A DNA stretch of 15,328 bases, from assembly GCA_003024985.2 (NCBI GenBank), contig PXIH01S0001529.1, one strand, 5' to 3'. This document shows, in pieces, positions 1-9,021 of the stretch (its first letter is position 1; each line of letters starts with the position of its first letter). This DNA is from Euperipatoides rowelli. Lineage: Eukaryota > Onychophora > Udeonychophora > Euonychophora > Peripatopsidae. The position numbers and the translations under genes are program-made. The notes beneath the pieces were generated by a model that was not told where the DNA came from, searched no databases, and saw nothing but the letters and a program-made list of their open reading frames with translations.

Positions 1-600
1 TTATTGGTACATATTGCAACCAGAAAAGGACAGTATTAGATAAATTCATTAATTATATCACGTAATATGAAAAACTTTGATGGGCGGTATTACCCCCACT
101 TCCCCTAATCCATAAATTTAAACTAACATGGTTTGATTCCAGTTTTAAAAATTGTTCCGATGGAATTTTTGCCATTTTATAATTTATATTAGATTATTAG
201 TCTATTTATAGCAAGATAAAGTAGCATAAGTTGAAAACTTTATTTCTTATAGAATTGATGAGATTAGACGTGATTATATTTTTCAAAAATCTATTGTTAA
301 TAAAATTCCAGATGTTTGCAACTCTGAAGTTTTCAATTGTAATCATTTCTGTTTTCTTTTCAAATTTTAATCCTGGCTGGTTGAGATCATGATTTTGTTT
401 TTCAATTAGTATTTCATAATTTTCTCAAAAATTTGAACTTTTAACAAGTTCAAATTTTCATAAAAAAAAAAACCTGTTCTGTGTCTTATTTTATAAGTAT
501 CAAAAATCAAAATATTTACACATAAAATTGACTATAGATTCTGTAATTAGCAATTTAGTTATTCAGCTTTTGTCTTTTATAGCCAAATGTAGTACGGTAA
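1..600. other. No gene seen
   Basis: AT-rich DNA with short homopolymer runs. No exon, repeat family or element end was recognised. Confidence 0.6.
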
Positions 601-616
601 TATCTTAGAATGCGAC

Positions 617-1358
617 CAAGAGCGCCCCACCAAGTAAGGGTTCCGTCCCCTTATTTTTTGGCAAAACATAGGAAACCAGCGCATCGCTGAACAAGAGCGC
701 CATCACTGCACTTTGACTTTTTTATCACTCTGAAAGAAATTCAAGAGGTATCCACACAAGAGCGCCCCCTAGATTTTTGCTTCATTTTACCTCATCTAAG
801 GTAAAGGACAGTGTATCCATACAAGAGCACGGTGTAAAAATTTTCATGTCACAATCTGACATTATTATGCTGTGACATCATTTTTATGTGTTTATGTCAT
901 CTAGATAAATATCAAGATACATAGCCATACAAGCGCGCCGTTTAGAAAAAAACCTCCATATACAGTATGTGGTTTCTGTGAATAATGTTGAATCCTCATA
1001 AACAGAACCAACGAGGCCTGTAATATTAAAAAGTGAAAGTTTTAACTTAGACAGCGCTCTTACTTGGCACATATATAAGCCAACCTTTATTGATGTGTGA
1101 CGTCATGTTTTTAGTGTGTACAAGCCATATTGGCATTTTCAAGATAATTTCCTAAAGTTTTGGGAAGCATGTCCAAGTAAGGGCGCCGTTTTTAAAAACA
1201 ATCTTTTTAAGGAATTATGATTATAACCAAAGAAGAGCGCCTGGTCAGTTTTGCAATGCATTGTGGTAAATCTAAGGTTCACTAGCATGGAGCCGAACAA
1301 GAGCGCCCCCCCCCCCCCCCCCCAAACGAATGATAAGAGCGCATGCGCCCTTGCTCGG
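617..1358. repeat. Periodic cluster of CAAGAGCGCC motifs
   Basis: The word CAAGAGCGCC or a close variant starts at 617, 692, 757, 822, 930, 1233 and 1298. A longer variant, CCAAGTAAGGGCGCC, is at 1173, and an inverted one is at 1053-1067. A partial copy (1335) and another inverted copy (1345-1358) close the cluster. Several neighbours are 60-75 bases apart. Two copies are preceded by GTATCCA(C/T)A, and two are followed by GCGCCGTTT and an A run. The sequence between motifs is otherwise largely unlike. It looks like a decayed tandem repeat or a set of protein-binding sites. No coding gene is credible here. Confidence 0.65.
1306..1323. repeat. Poly(C) run of 18
   Basis: Eighteen consecutive C follow directly from the GCGCC end of one CAAGAGCGCC motif. 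It is probably slippage expansion of the motif's terminal C run. Confidence 0.95.
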
Positions 1359-1544
1359 CATTCTATGGTACTATCATTTGGCGAAATGGCGATCAGAAAC
1401 TTAATCTCTGAAATATATTATACTTATGCAATACCCAATTCTTCAAAAATCTAATAATTAAACTTTTATGTAATTAATCTTAGACGAGAGAACTCATGTA
1501 ATTACCATATAGTTTTAACGTTAAGCTTTCACATCAAAAATCTA

Positions 1545-1677
1545 AATGACAAATATCCTTGACCAAAGAAATGTGAATTTTTGCAACAGTCTACTTTATG
1601 ATCTTATCAATGAACAATCAATACTTTCATTCAAGAAAAACTTAACAAATCATATTCTTGACTACTACAGTTTTTAA
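1545..1677 (+). pseudogene. Possible LINE C-terminal tail
   Basis: A short plus-strand frame reads RNVNFCNSLLYDLI, then SFKKNLTNHILDYYSF and stop. The pattern of N-x-L followed by S-x-x-SFKK-x-L resembles the last residues of LINE ORF2 proteins. The stretch is short and nothing convincing precedes it, so chance is possible. Confidence 0.35.
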
Positions 1678-1889
1678 CTAGTATTTCCAACTATAAGATA
1701 TACACATTTAGCCTTCTATATTACAGTAGTTCGCTTTATTTAAACATTGATATACAATTAACTATTGTTTTACGATGGGATTGTGTTCTTGGAAATCAAC
1801 ACGTAAATCACAAATGTTCAATTCAAACAAAAAATTTCCATCCTTCATGTTTCACCTAAGCAGGTCATAGGGGCGGCTACTTTCAGGAA

Positions 1890-2128
1890 TGAATGGCAAC
1901 TCTTTTTTGTCACAAAGATTTCTATTCAACATAGGCTTACATTTATTTTTTTAAAAACATGGATCGATTAGATTTATTAATGACTAGAAAAGAAAAAAAG
2001 CCACCCAGTGGCTATAAATAAGTTTTAAAAATCTATCTCAGGCTATTTCTGGAGTAATGGGAGCTCTGGAGTTTGCCATACAGTTAGAAAGCAAACTTTA
2101 GATCTCCTTTTAGTCAATTTTTGTAAAT
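1890..2128 (+). repeat. Dispersed repeat, copy A
   Basis: This aligns with 6768-6980. The best core is 1999-2128: AGCCACCCAGTGGCT, then AAATAAGTTTTAAAAAT, GTAATGGGAGCTCTG and ATCTCCTTTTAG-CAATTTTTGTAAAT. The left boundary is soft; weak similarity (TCACAAAGATTT) extends to about 1890. There is no recognised coding. It could be the end of an unidentified transposon or a SINE. Confidence 0.7.
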
Positions 2129-2612
2129 TCATCCCAAGGGTAGGGACGGTCATAGGGAGCTCAAAATAGCATCATCCAGGTTTGTTTTAGCTTTCAAATA
2201 AACCAAACGTCATTGCTAGGATGAGTAGTTGAGGAGTAACAAACCAATATATAGACTTTTCTACTTTATTATAAAGATTGCAAAGTGTAGCTAAGAATTT
2301 ATACTTTTGTAATTGCTTACTGATTTATACTGTATATTATTAGTATTTAAATCAAGATAGTTATTTGACTAGGAAAATAATGAATTGGTTTGGTATTTTT
2401 ATTAGATACTGTACAAAATAAATGTTTCACATGAACAAATGCTTAGCTTTAGAAAAATACTATAATAAAAAAAATTCGACCATAAAATAATAAAAAAACA
2501 TGGATGGTAAATATTTGACTCTGCTTTGTATTTTGGGTGGCATTTCCCAAAATTATGATGCCATGTCACCATTGCCATGGTAAATATTGAGCCCTGTAAT
2601 GGAAATGCTAAG
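2129..2612. other. No gene seen
   Basis: AT-rich DNA between the dispersed repeat and the hAT-like element. Two TACTGTA words (2328, 2407) are the only notable words. Confidence 0.6.
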
Positions 2613-2620
2613 GGTATGGG

Positions 2621-3205
2621 CAGCCATACTCAACCTTGTTTTTCCCCGGGCCACATACATTTGTTTGCAACATCAAGTAGGCCGTAACATGATATATCAT
2701 CGGTCGGCAACCAGTTGGTGTCACACGAAAAAAGCTCTTCTAAAAAAACAGCTACAAAAAAAAATAGCCTGCGCAAGCGCGGAATTATGAACTTCGCATT
2801 TGCATATACTCTCTACTTAAATTCAATAATTAATTTTTTTTTTAAAAAATGAAACAAACAAGACCAGAAATGGGACTGTCCATGAAACTAATTTAACAGT
2901 GTAAAATGATTATTTTGCTATTTTAATTCTAAATAATTAAAATTTGCCTTATAGCGCACAAATCAACTGTATTTTAAAAAACTAATCATGGAGGGGCATA
3001 GTTTTATCATCCTAGTATTACCCACGCGAGCGCTACCGTGTTAGTTTGTGAGAACCTAAGTGTCGTCCGTGTATGCTTAACCGTCATTCAATTGTTGCCG
3101 CTAATTTCAAGATTTTAAAAATTTAAATTGATGACTGCATTTCGGGTCGCATGTAAAAGCTTGGCGGGCCACATGTGGCCCGCGAACCACAGGTTGAGTA
3201 TAGCT
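2621..3205. mobile_element. Non-autonomous hAT-like DNA transposon (MITE), copy 1
   Basis: The left end reads CAGCCATACTCAACCT and continues to CGGGCCACAT. The right end, reverse-complemented, reads CAGCTATACTCAACCT and also continues to CGGGCCACAT, so the terminal inverted repeats are about 35 bp with a small indel. The flanks are GGTATGGG (2613-2620) and GGTTAGGG (3206-3213), 6 of 8 bases alike, as expected for an old 8-bp hAT target duplication. Next to the right end is a perfect 20-bp palindrome, 3164-3183. The 585-bp element has no transposase coding. An internal segment around 2735-2805 is homologous to the element at 14488-14879. Assignment to hAT rests on the end sequence style and duplication size. 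Confidence 0.8.
3164..3183. repeat. Perfect 20-bp subterminal palindrome
   Basis: GCGGGCCACA followed by its exact reverse complement lies just inside the right end of the hAT-like element. Half of it forms part of the inverted repeat shared with the left end. It is probably a transposase-binding or fold-back structure; that is inferred. Confidence 0.85.
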
Positions 3206-3717
3206 GGGTTAGGGTGAGTGATGAAAACTAAAACAGCATTTCTTATATTCTACTCATTATTATTAACCTCTTGTTAGGTTAATTTGCTAAAAATTGTACA
3301 TATAGCTGTGGGTATTAATGAATGGATGGATTTGGATTTAGGTTAATAGACATAGCATTTATTCAAAGAAAAATATGAATCAATTTGAAATAAATGAATT
3401 AATTTTTCTCAGACTATCATACCATTAACAAAAGACTAGTTCTAATTTTCTAAGATTAATTACTTTTTTTCATTTTGACAGGTTTTCATTGTCATATTTT
3501 ATTCTAAATTAAGTATACATTTTTTTTTGCAAACTGTGTTATTACAAATAATTGACCGTGTAATTGAAAAGTGGTAGTAATTCTTAAATTGTGTTATTCC
3601 AAAAATATGTAAATCAAGGATTATTACCTGTTTAGCTTTAACTGAGAGACTCCATACACTTTATTGAATTTATTTATTATATATTGTGACAATGTAGTAT
3701 TTATATATTGTACTAGT
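3206..3717. other. No gene seen
   Basis: AT-rich DNA to the right of the hAT-like element. No element or exon was recognised. Confidence 0.6.
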
Positions 3718-3800
3718 TTAAAAGCCCATCAAAAATGATGGATTTCTTCCTTCTTAGCTTGCTATAACAGCGACTTAAAAGCCAGTCAAAAATGACGGAT
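3718..3800. repeat. Short direct repeat with internal foldback
   Basis: Units at 3718-3743 and 3775-3800 read TTAAAAGCC followed by CATCAAAAATGATGGAT or AGTCAAAAATGACGGAT. Each unit can fold around AAAA. One stem pair differs as A:T versus G:C. Confidence 0.7.
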
Positions 3801-3804
3801 AAGT

Positions 3805-3850
3805 GACATCTATGTACAGAAAATAGAGAAAATATTTGTCCATAGATGTC
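3805..3850. repeat. Inverted repeat, 10-bp perfect arms
   Basis: GACATCTATG (3805-3814) and CATAGATGTC (3841-3850) flank a 26-base A-rich loop. It directly follows the short direct repeat and may belong to the same small element. Confidence 0.8.
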
Positions 3851-4487
3851 GCTGTATGCAGCGTGACAGACATCATTACCAAAATGGCCTTTTATTATAT
3901 TAGATTATTTGCTTGATTCAAGTGCTTGAGATTCGATCAAACTTGTGCTGTGTCATTGCCTCGCAGGCCTTTTCCTGGCGTCCACCATTGTCGCCAATTA
4001 AGATTAATTCTTCTGGCGATATATTAATTATAATTGGCAATAAATTGTGGCGAAAAGTTTTTTTTTTTTAATTTAACTTGCAGTAGCCTATATACAGGTC
4101 ATAAATCTGTCTAATTTATGAAGTTATTTAGCATTTCTTTGTAAAAGAATATACTGTAAATAAGTTTATTTTTAAAAGTACAGTAATTATTAAAAATAAA
4201 AGGCAATAATCCTGTCTTGTAGATGAGCAAACTGACTTTTGTTTCTTGTTCCTACATTCTAGAGATAATAAAACAATTATTTTCAATTGGTGAATGGATT
4301 CATTTCTTTCAGTTAGAGAAAATAAATTTTGCTCTTTTTAAAAGCGACTGCCCTGTTGCTATTGACCAGTTAATCATTAATTACACAAGAATTGTTTGCC
4401 ATAGATGAATTAGTTTTAACGTCTCCTATTTATTATCCTTACCAGGTTAATTGCGGAAACATTAATTACTAAAAATTAAGCAATTAC
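3851..4487. other. No gene seen
   Basis: AT-rich. A 61-codon frame at 4223-4408 has no recognisable domain or splice context and is taken as chance. Confidence 0.55.
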
Positions 4488-4521
4488 TACTCTAGTTTAT
4501 TTTTAGCAATAAACTAGAGTA
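4488..4521. repeat. Inverted repeat, 13-bp perfect arms
   Basis: TACTCTAGTTTAT (4488-4500) pairs with ATAAACTAGAGTA (4509-4521) across an 8-base loop. No U run of terminator type and no gene is attached, so it is a foldback of unknown origin. Confidence 0.85.
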
Positions 4522-4737
4522 CAAGATCAGGAAAATGTTTAATAATAAATTGAAGTGGTCGTTCTTTTTTTTTTAAAAAACCTTTATAAAGCTTAGATAT
4601 TTTAGAACATATTCATTTGATTCATTCCTATAAGTATCAGAAATAATCGTTTAGTTAAATATTAATGTTTATTTTTAAACAAAATACCAATTATTAAAGT
4701 TGATACTTAAAAAAAAAAGTTATAAAAAATTGATTTG

Positions 4738-4772
4738 TAATTATCACAGATATACTGTATCTGTGGTAATTA
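4738..4772. repeat. Inverted repeat, 15-bp arms with one mismatch, centred on TACTG
   Basis: TAATTATCACAGATA (4738-4752) faces TATCTGTGGTAATTA (4758-4772). The centre forms the recurring word ATACTGTAT. Confidence 0.85.
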
Positions 4773-4839
4773 TCCTGTCTAATTATCTTACTTTGATAAT
4801 TTAGTCACCCTACATTTTTACATATTCTGCGTGTGCGAG

Positions 4840-4880
4840 TGTGTGTGTGTGGGGGAGGGGGGGTTAGGAGGGGATGAGGG
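4840..4880 (+). repeat. GT microsatellite followed by G-runs
   Basis: A (GT)n run leads into four G tracts at 4851-4855, 4857-4863, 4870-4873 and 4878-4880. The spacing would permit an intramolecular G-quadruplex on the plus strand. No function is shown. Confidence 0.8.
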
Positions 4881-5445
4881 ACTACAATTTATTATTATAA
4901 TAATACCAGATAATCTAATTGATTTTTGTAGCCAATTTTTTTCATAAATACAATTTACTTTGTTTATTTTGTGGATGTATTTTTTGTTTCCTTATTATTA
5001 TAATAAGGATACTCATCAACCAGTACTTGTTTATTTAATATACAGTATAGGACAATTCAATAAATTTTGTGTTGTTTGATTAATTTTTTACAAAGAATGC
5101 AAAGATTTAAAACAAAAATATTTTAATTGAGATGAACATTTGCAGGGCTTCTCAGAAAATTAAAAAAAACAAAAAACATTTCCATACTAGTTACACACTT
5201 AGATCTGATCTACATAAGTCTACACACACAGTAGATGGCATTATAACAAATATTAGCAAATGAGCAATGTGCAAATTCTTCACTTTACCCATGTGGCTAT
5301 AAAATTGATTAAATATTTTTCTAGATTGCCTTAGGTAGGCCTAAAGTATTTAAGTAATAATTTATTATTTTTGCTAAGAAAAATTAATTACGGATATGTG
5401 GTTCCAAAATATGTGTTTGGCTAAACTCTGGCTATTTTTATAAAA
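4881..5445. other. No gene seen
   Basis: AT-rich DNA containing one TAGGCCTA (5336-5343) and one TACAGTA (5041). Otherwise featureless. Confidence 0.55.
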
Positions 5446-5716
5446 TTCCCAGGACAAGGCCTGGCTTCGATATAAGTGCTGATCGAAGTCATGGCAACAT
5501 GGTTTAATTAGCCATGTTTATGTACACATTGCGTAAACTGAATGCTTGTTTTGTCATTCTCGGAGGGTCGCTTCACCCGATGAACAAAGATCTTCCAGCT
5601 AGAAATGTTAGTGTTGTTATGTCGGAGTGAATGGCCCGAAGATTTAAAGTCCCGGAATCCGTTGAACTTCAGCTGTTGGGAGCTATTTCTGAGGCTTTTT
5701 TGTTTGACTTAGCAAG
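5446..5716. other. GC-richer island with serial hairpins; identity unknown
   Basis: This block is clearly richer in G and C than its surroundings. Four short stems follow one another on one strand: CCAGG/CCTGG (5449-5464), CTTCGAT/ATCGAAG (5465-5488), AACATGG/CCATGTT (5496-5518) and GGGT/ACCC (5565-5578). On the minus strand, 5511-5708 is open for 66 codons between stops. It contains SWKIFVHRVKRPSENDK but no ATG at its beginning and no splice sites that I trust. I do not recognise the peptide, and it is not the missing Notchless exon. Possibilities are a structured non-coding RNA, an exon of another gene, or an old transposon piece. Confidence 0.35.
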
Positions 5717-6451
5717 CTCATGTTTATGCCTACACTAAATGTTATTGTTTCCAAAAATGATTTAGTTTCAAAATTTCTGCCTATTGTTTCCTTAATAACG
5801 GACATGTTGGTAATAACACTTTCATTATAATATATTTACTCTTTCAATTATTTATAGCCCTTTTATTAGAAAAATATTTCAATATTCAATTTTCATTATT
5901 TTTGCTATAATCAAAATAACAGAAAAAAAAATGTTATCTAGTTTTGTTCATAGATTTCTACACTGTAAAATCTATTATTTTTTTGAACCATTGTTTTCAT
6001 TATTATTTTTTAAAATTATATTATATAAGCTATGCCAGCTAGATAATATGAACTCTATAATGAATAAATAAATTAAATACTGTAGTTTGAACATTTTCAA
6101 TGTGACAATAATAGCCCATGTTAATAATTAAAAGGATAAAAATATTTTTTTATAAACATGCAAATATTTTTTTTATCAAATACAGTAGATTTTTCGATGG
6201 CCTGAAAACAAATTTATTAAAAAATGATAATGAAGTAAAAGATTCAGTCACTTCCTCTACTTTATATAAAAGGTAGCAGAAAATACTAATTATAAAAGTA
6301 ATGGAAATCATAATTCTAAAATAGCTAAATCAGTTAATAATTAATAGGCCTCAAAAGATTTAATATAGGCCTAAACAACAATTAAAACAGTAGTTTTAAC
6401 ATTTTAAAATCTAAGTGTGCTAATAATACAGAAAATACATCTTAAGCTTAC
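5717..6451. other. No exon seen; probably NLE1 intron
   Basis: AT-rich. It follows the NLE1 donor at 6451-6450 in the minus-strand direction, so it is probably intronic. The next WD40 exon was not found here. Confidence 0.55.
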
Positions 6452-6528
6452 CTTGCCACTTTTACAAGCAGAAGCTAATTTCCTGCCATCTGGTGACCAT
6501 GAAATGCATAAAATCCAATTATTATGGC
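6452..6528 (-). CDS. NLE1: NLE1 (Notchless) internal exon: start of WD40 repeat 2
   Basis: This 77-nt exon lies after the acceptor cttttcag (AG at 6529-6530) and before a strong donor, aag|gtaagc (GT at 6451-6450). Its first two bases complete the Gly codon from the previous exon. It then encodes HNNWILCISWSPDGRKLAS followed by ACKSGK, the GH-to-SWSPDGR portion of the second WD40 repeat, as expected for Notchless. It ends in phase 0. The next expected segment begins with a Leu-Trp-Asp-Pro motif. I searched the remaining 6.4 kb to the left for that segment and for the following WEP motif and found neither, so the next intron is probably longer than 6.4 kb. The upstream intron is 6529-8742 (2,214 bp). 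Plus-strand reading across this exon is only a shadow. Confidence 0.95.
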
Positions 6529-6767
6529 CTGAAAAGTTGATAAAAATGGAAAAGGTAAAAAAATCAAAAATAAATATTTACAACGAAAATTATTTGCTTA
6601 AGTGCAAAAGAATAAAAAAATAATTGCCCTTGACATTGACTCAGAGGATAACCTTTATACATCAAACATAGGCCTACTGTATGCTTCTATGCATTTACAT
6701 ACTTTTTGCAAAATGTGAAAACCCTGTCATTGATAAAAAAAAAGTTTTAAGCCCAAAATGTGGGGGC

Positions 6768-6980
6768 CAGTTTTTTTTTTTAGAGTCAAAGATTTTTATT
6801 TTACATCTAATAAAAACAAGATCAATTATATTTATTAGTCGCTAGCGAAAAAGCCACTTAGTGGCTACAAATAAGTTTTAAAAATGTATCAACAACTGTT
6901 TGTAGAGTAATGGGAGCTCTGAATTTTTGCTATAGTTGGCAAACAAGCTTTATATCTCCTTTTAGCCAATTTTTGTAAAT
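6768..6980 (+). repeat. Dispersed repeat, copy B
   Basis: This is the same family and orientation as 1890-2128, here in an NLE1 intron. It includes AGCCACTTAGTGGCT (6852-6866), where the 6-bp arms AGCCAC/GTGGCT are kept while the spacer differs from copy A (TTA versus CCA). The right-hand match ends near GTAAAT at 6980. Confidence 0.7.
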
Positions 6981-7660
6981 CAACTAAGATGCCAAGCTTG
7001 AGGTCTTACTCGTCACTGTACTTTTATAAAAAAATAAAAAAAAGGGGAAATATTTAGTACCGGTACTAGAAAGTGTAAAATCAAGTTTTCTGTTTCGATG
7101 CGAGTTTCATATATCATATAATCATTTAAGCAGCACGGAAATGAGGAAAAAGTAAGAATAGAAAAATAAATTTGACCAGTTTCTGATTTTATCAATCACC
7201 AACACACTTATCTTTTTTTTTTAAAATAAGCGTTTGAATTTTGGGTGAAATCGTTAAATTGTTAAACTAAAATACTTGGCATTTAATTCTAATTATTTCT
7301 TTTTTATTTTAGATGTAAACCTGTCTTTGGTAGTCCTATTGCCTAATTGTTTTTCTATTAGTATTAAAATGAAATGTATATTTATAATTTAGACAGTCAG
7401 TGTTGAATACCTCAACTCATGGCACTCTGTTAACCAGTACCTCAAGCTGTGCATAATGGAACTTAGAATGATGTAAAGAGTAAGAAAGCTTAATTTCTAA
7501 ATGATGAGATAAGATAAGGATACCTACATGATTGCCCTTTAAATATATTTAAAACAATTGTATCTTATTTACTGTACATGTAGACCATTCTTCAACAAAT
7601 TATGTCTTTTCAATTAAGTATGGGGGAAAACATTTCTTGAAATAGGTGATTTTTTTTATG
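6981..7660. other. Intronic AT-rich DNA
   Basis: Within the NLE1 intron. The short minus-strand frame at 7013-7195 shows no domain. Confidence 0.6.
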
Positions 7661-7678
7661 ACAGTCATGGTTCAACTA

Positions 7679-7748
7679 ATTTTTGTAAAGTTTACCAATT
7701 GCGCTAAAGAAATACTGTATTTCACTTAGCGCAATCGACTTTAAAAAT
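7679..7748. repeat. Foldback element (hairpin, MITE-like)
   Basis: The core arms ATTGCGCTAA (7698-7707) and TTAGCGCAAT (7726-7735) are perfect and surround AAATACTGTATTT. Outer arms AATTTTT-GTAAAGT and ACTTTAAAAATT extend the pairing with small interruptions. It lies in an NLE1 intron. No target duplication is evident. Confidence 0.75.
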
Positions 7749-7961
7749 TGTGGTCATAATAAACCACACTTCAGATATGATAAGGTACAAAATGAGAATG
7801 TCCAGATTACAACAGCCTAATAATTGTACCAAAGCATGAAAATTTGCTTAATGAAGAAAAGGGATTAAAATATTGTATTAAATATTATTTTTCTTTAAAA
7901 ATTAAGAAATATTAATTTAGTTATTATAAGTAAAAATGTCATTAACTCTTAGACTGCGAAA

Positions 7962-7996
7962 AAAATGTGGAAATGCGTTGATCCATTCCACATTTT
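7962..7996. repeat. Inverted repeat
   Basis: AAAATGTGGAAATG (7962-7975) pairs with CATTCCACATTTT (7984-7996), with one bulged base and an 8-base loop. It adjoins the start of the decayed LINE at 7990. Confidence 0.75.
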
Positions 7997-8430
7997 CTAA
8001 GTTGTATACCCATCTTGTCTCAGGATAATTTTTGGCATGGACTCCATCAATTTCACAGTATGCTGCAATGGAATTGGTTCAGCATAAATGTAAGAAACAG
8101 ATTGTTTATGGTATGGATAAGAATAAATACTTGTCATATATTGAAAGACTAAAATTGATGGGAATAGACTCATTATGGACTAGATAGAATTTGAAAAAAA
8201 AATGCAAACTAATATTTGACATGAGATCTGGTAGATACTATGATTTAATAATATTGATGGATAAAATAAAATTTACTGGTGTTAGAAATGGTAACATGGT
8301 TTGTGTACAAATACTCATATAAAGCATACTGATAAATCTCCTTTGATAGATGTTGGTCTTAAGATTCAATGAGTTGCCAAAGGATATAAGAAGCGCTACA
8401 AACATAATAAAGTTTTATTTAATTGACAAA
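7990..8430 (+). pseudogene. Heavily decayed LINE C-terminal region
   Basis: One plus-strand frame, interrupted by at least two stops, keeps a recognisable LINE pattern. It reads AWTPSISQYAAMELVQHKCK and KQIVYG, then YLSYIERLKLMGIDSLWTR, a stop, and later NELPKDIRSATNIIKFY at about 8370-8417 in a shifted frame. The family pattern is W-P, E-VQ-K-KQI-G, YxxRLKxLGIxSL and WNxLPxDIRxAxxxxxFK, as in CR1/L2/Rex-like elements. It differs from the LINEs at 8978 and 13215, so it is another family. The limits are approximate. It lies in an NLE1 intron, antisense to the gene. Confidence 0.7.
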
Positions 8431-8742
8431 AAAATTATTTAAATAAGGTGTTTGTAAATAAAGGGTTTTAGTAATGTTTGATGTATTTAGAATGATTATC
8501 TGAGGTATTTATCTCAAAATGAAAATATCTGTACAATTCTATGTTTGTTGAATTTTTAATGATTTAAATCAATAGAGAGTCATTATTATAATAATTCCCC
8601 CACAGACAATTTAATGTTTTTATGTAAATGGTGCCAAAATAAGCATAAGCCAGTGTCTGGGAGAAATGTTCTACTATATTTAACATCAATATAAGAAAGG
8701 CAAGAAAATTTGATTTTAGTACACTACACTAATTATATTTAC

Positions 8743-8822
8743 CTTTACATGTAAACTGCGGTAATTCAGTGTTCACATCCCAAAACCGGACAGTTGTGTC
8801 ACCTGAACCACTGGCAAGATAC
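8743..8822 (-). CDS. NLE1: NLE1 (Notchless) internal exon: WD40 repeat 1
   Basis: This 80-nt exon follows the acceptor ttttcag (AG at 8823-8824) and ends before the donor gtaaat (GT at 8742-8741). It finishes the Arg codon split in the previous exon and then reads YLASGSGDTTVRFWDVNTE, followed by a short stretch ending in FTCK. That is the D-strand and Trp-Asp end of the first WD40 repeat. It is nearly identical to the animal Notchless sequence at the same place, where the family has an FTCKGH motif leading into repeat 2. The length is exactly one base, 26 codons and one base, so the final Gly codon is split in phase 1 and continues at 6528. The intron on its 5' side spans 8823-11151 (2,329 bp) and contains two LINE remnants, one on each strand. 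Homology and frame agree, so this call is firm. Confidence 0.96.
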
Positions 8823-8865
8823 CTGAAAATGACAAGAAAGGTTTATAATACGGTAGTGAATTTAA

Positions 8866-8884
8866 AATAAATAAATAAATAAAG
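8866..8884. repeat. (AAAT)n microsatellite
   Basis: A short tetranucleotide run lies between the NLE1 exon at 8743-8822 and the LINE. An ambiguous base (n) lies at 8899. Confidence 0.85.
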
Positions 8885-9021
8885 AATATAAAATTGATNG
8901 GTTGCAATTTCATAAGCTATTCTATCATACTAGAAAATATGAAATTAAGGCCTTATACAACAAGCCAGGTATCTAATATGGTCAGCAAAGCTAATAGAAA
9001 ACTACATATGATATACTGTAT

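Noticed and set aside
884-1072. Minus-strand frame of 62 codons
   Set aside because: It lies in the repeat array, shows no domain and has no splice context.
1098-1105. Perfect CRE site TGACGTCA
   Set aside because: A single 8-mer with no promoter or gene nearby; not listed as a regulatory feature.
617-1358. CRISPR array interpretation of the periodic CAAGAGCGCC words
   Set aside because: The repeats are too short and variable, some are inverted, and the sequence is a spliced animal genome.
1251-1454. Plus-strand frame with a poly-Pro run
   Set aside because: The Pro run is the translated poly(C) tract; there is no domain.
2587-2790. Plus-strand frame of 67 codons
   Set aside because: It runs into the end of the hAT-like element, which is non-coding.
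4430-4460. Possible minus-strand splice donor (aacctg|gtaagg)
   Set aside because: No open, homologous exon precedes it.
5446-5716. tRNA, U3, RNase P or RNase MRP RNA
   Set aside because: I compared the block with the conserved boxes I remember and found no convincing match.
6417-6623. Plus-strand frame of 68 codons
   Set aside because: It is antisense to the NLE1 exon at 6452-6528, which has clear homology and splice sites.
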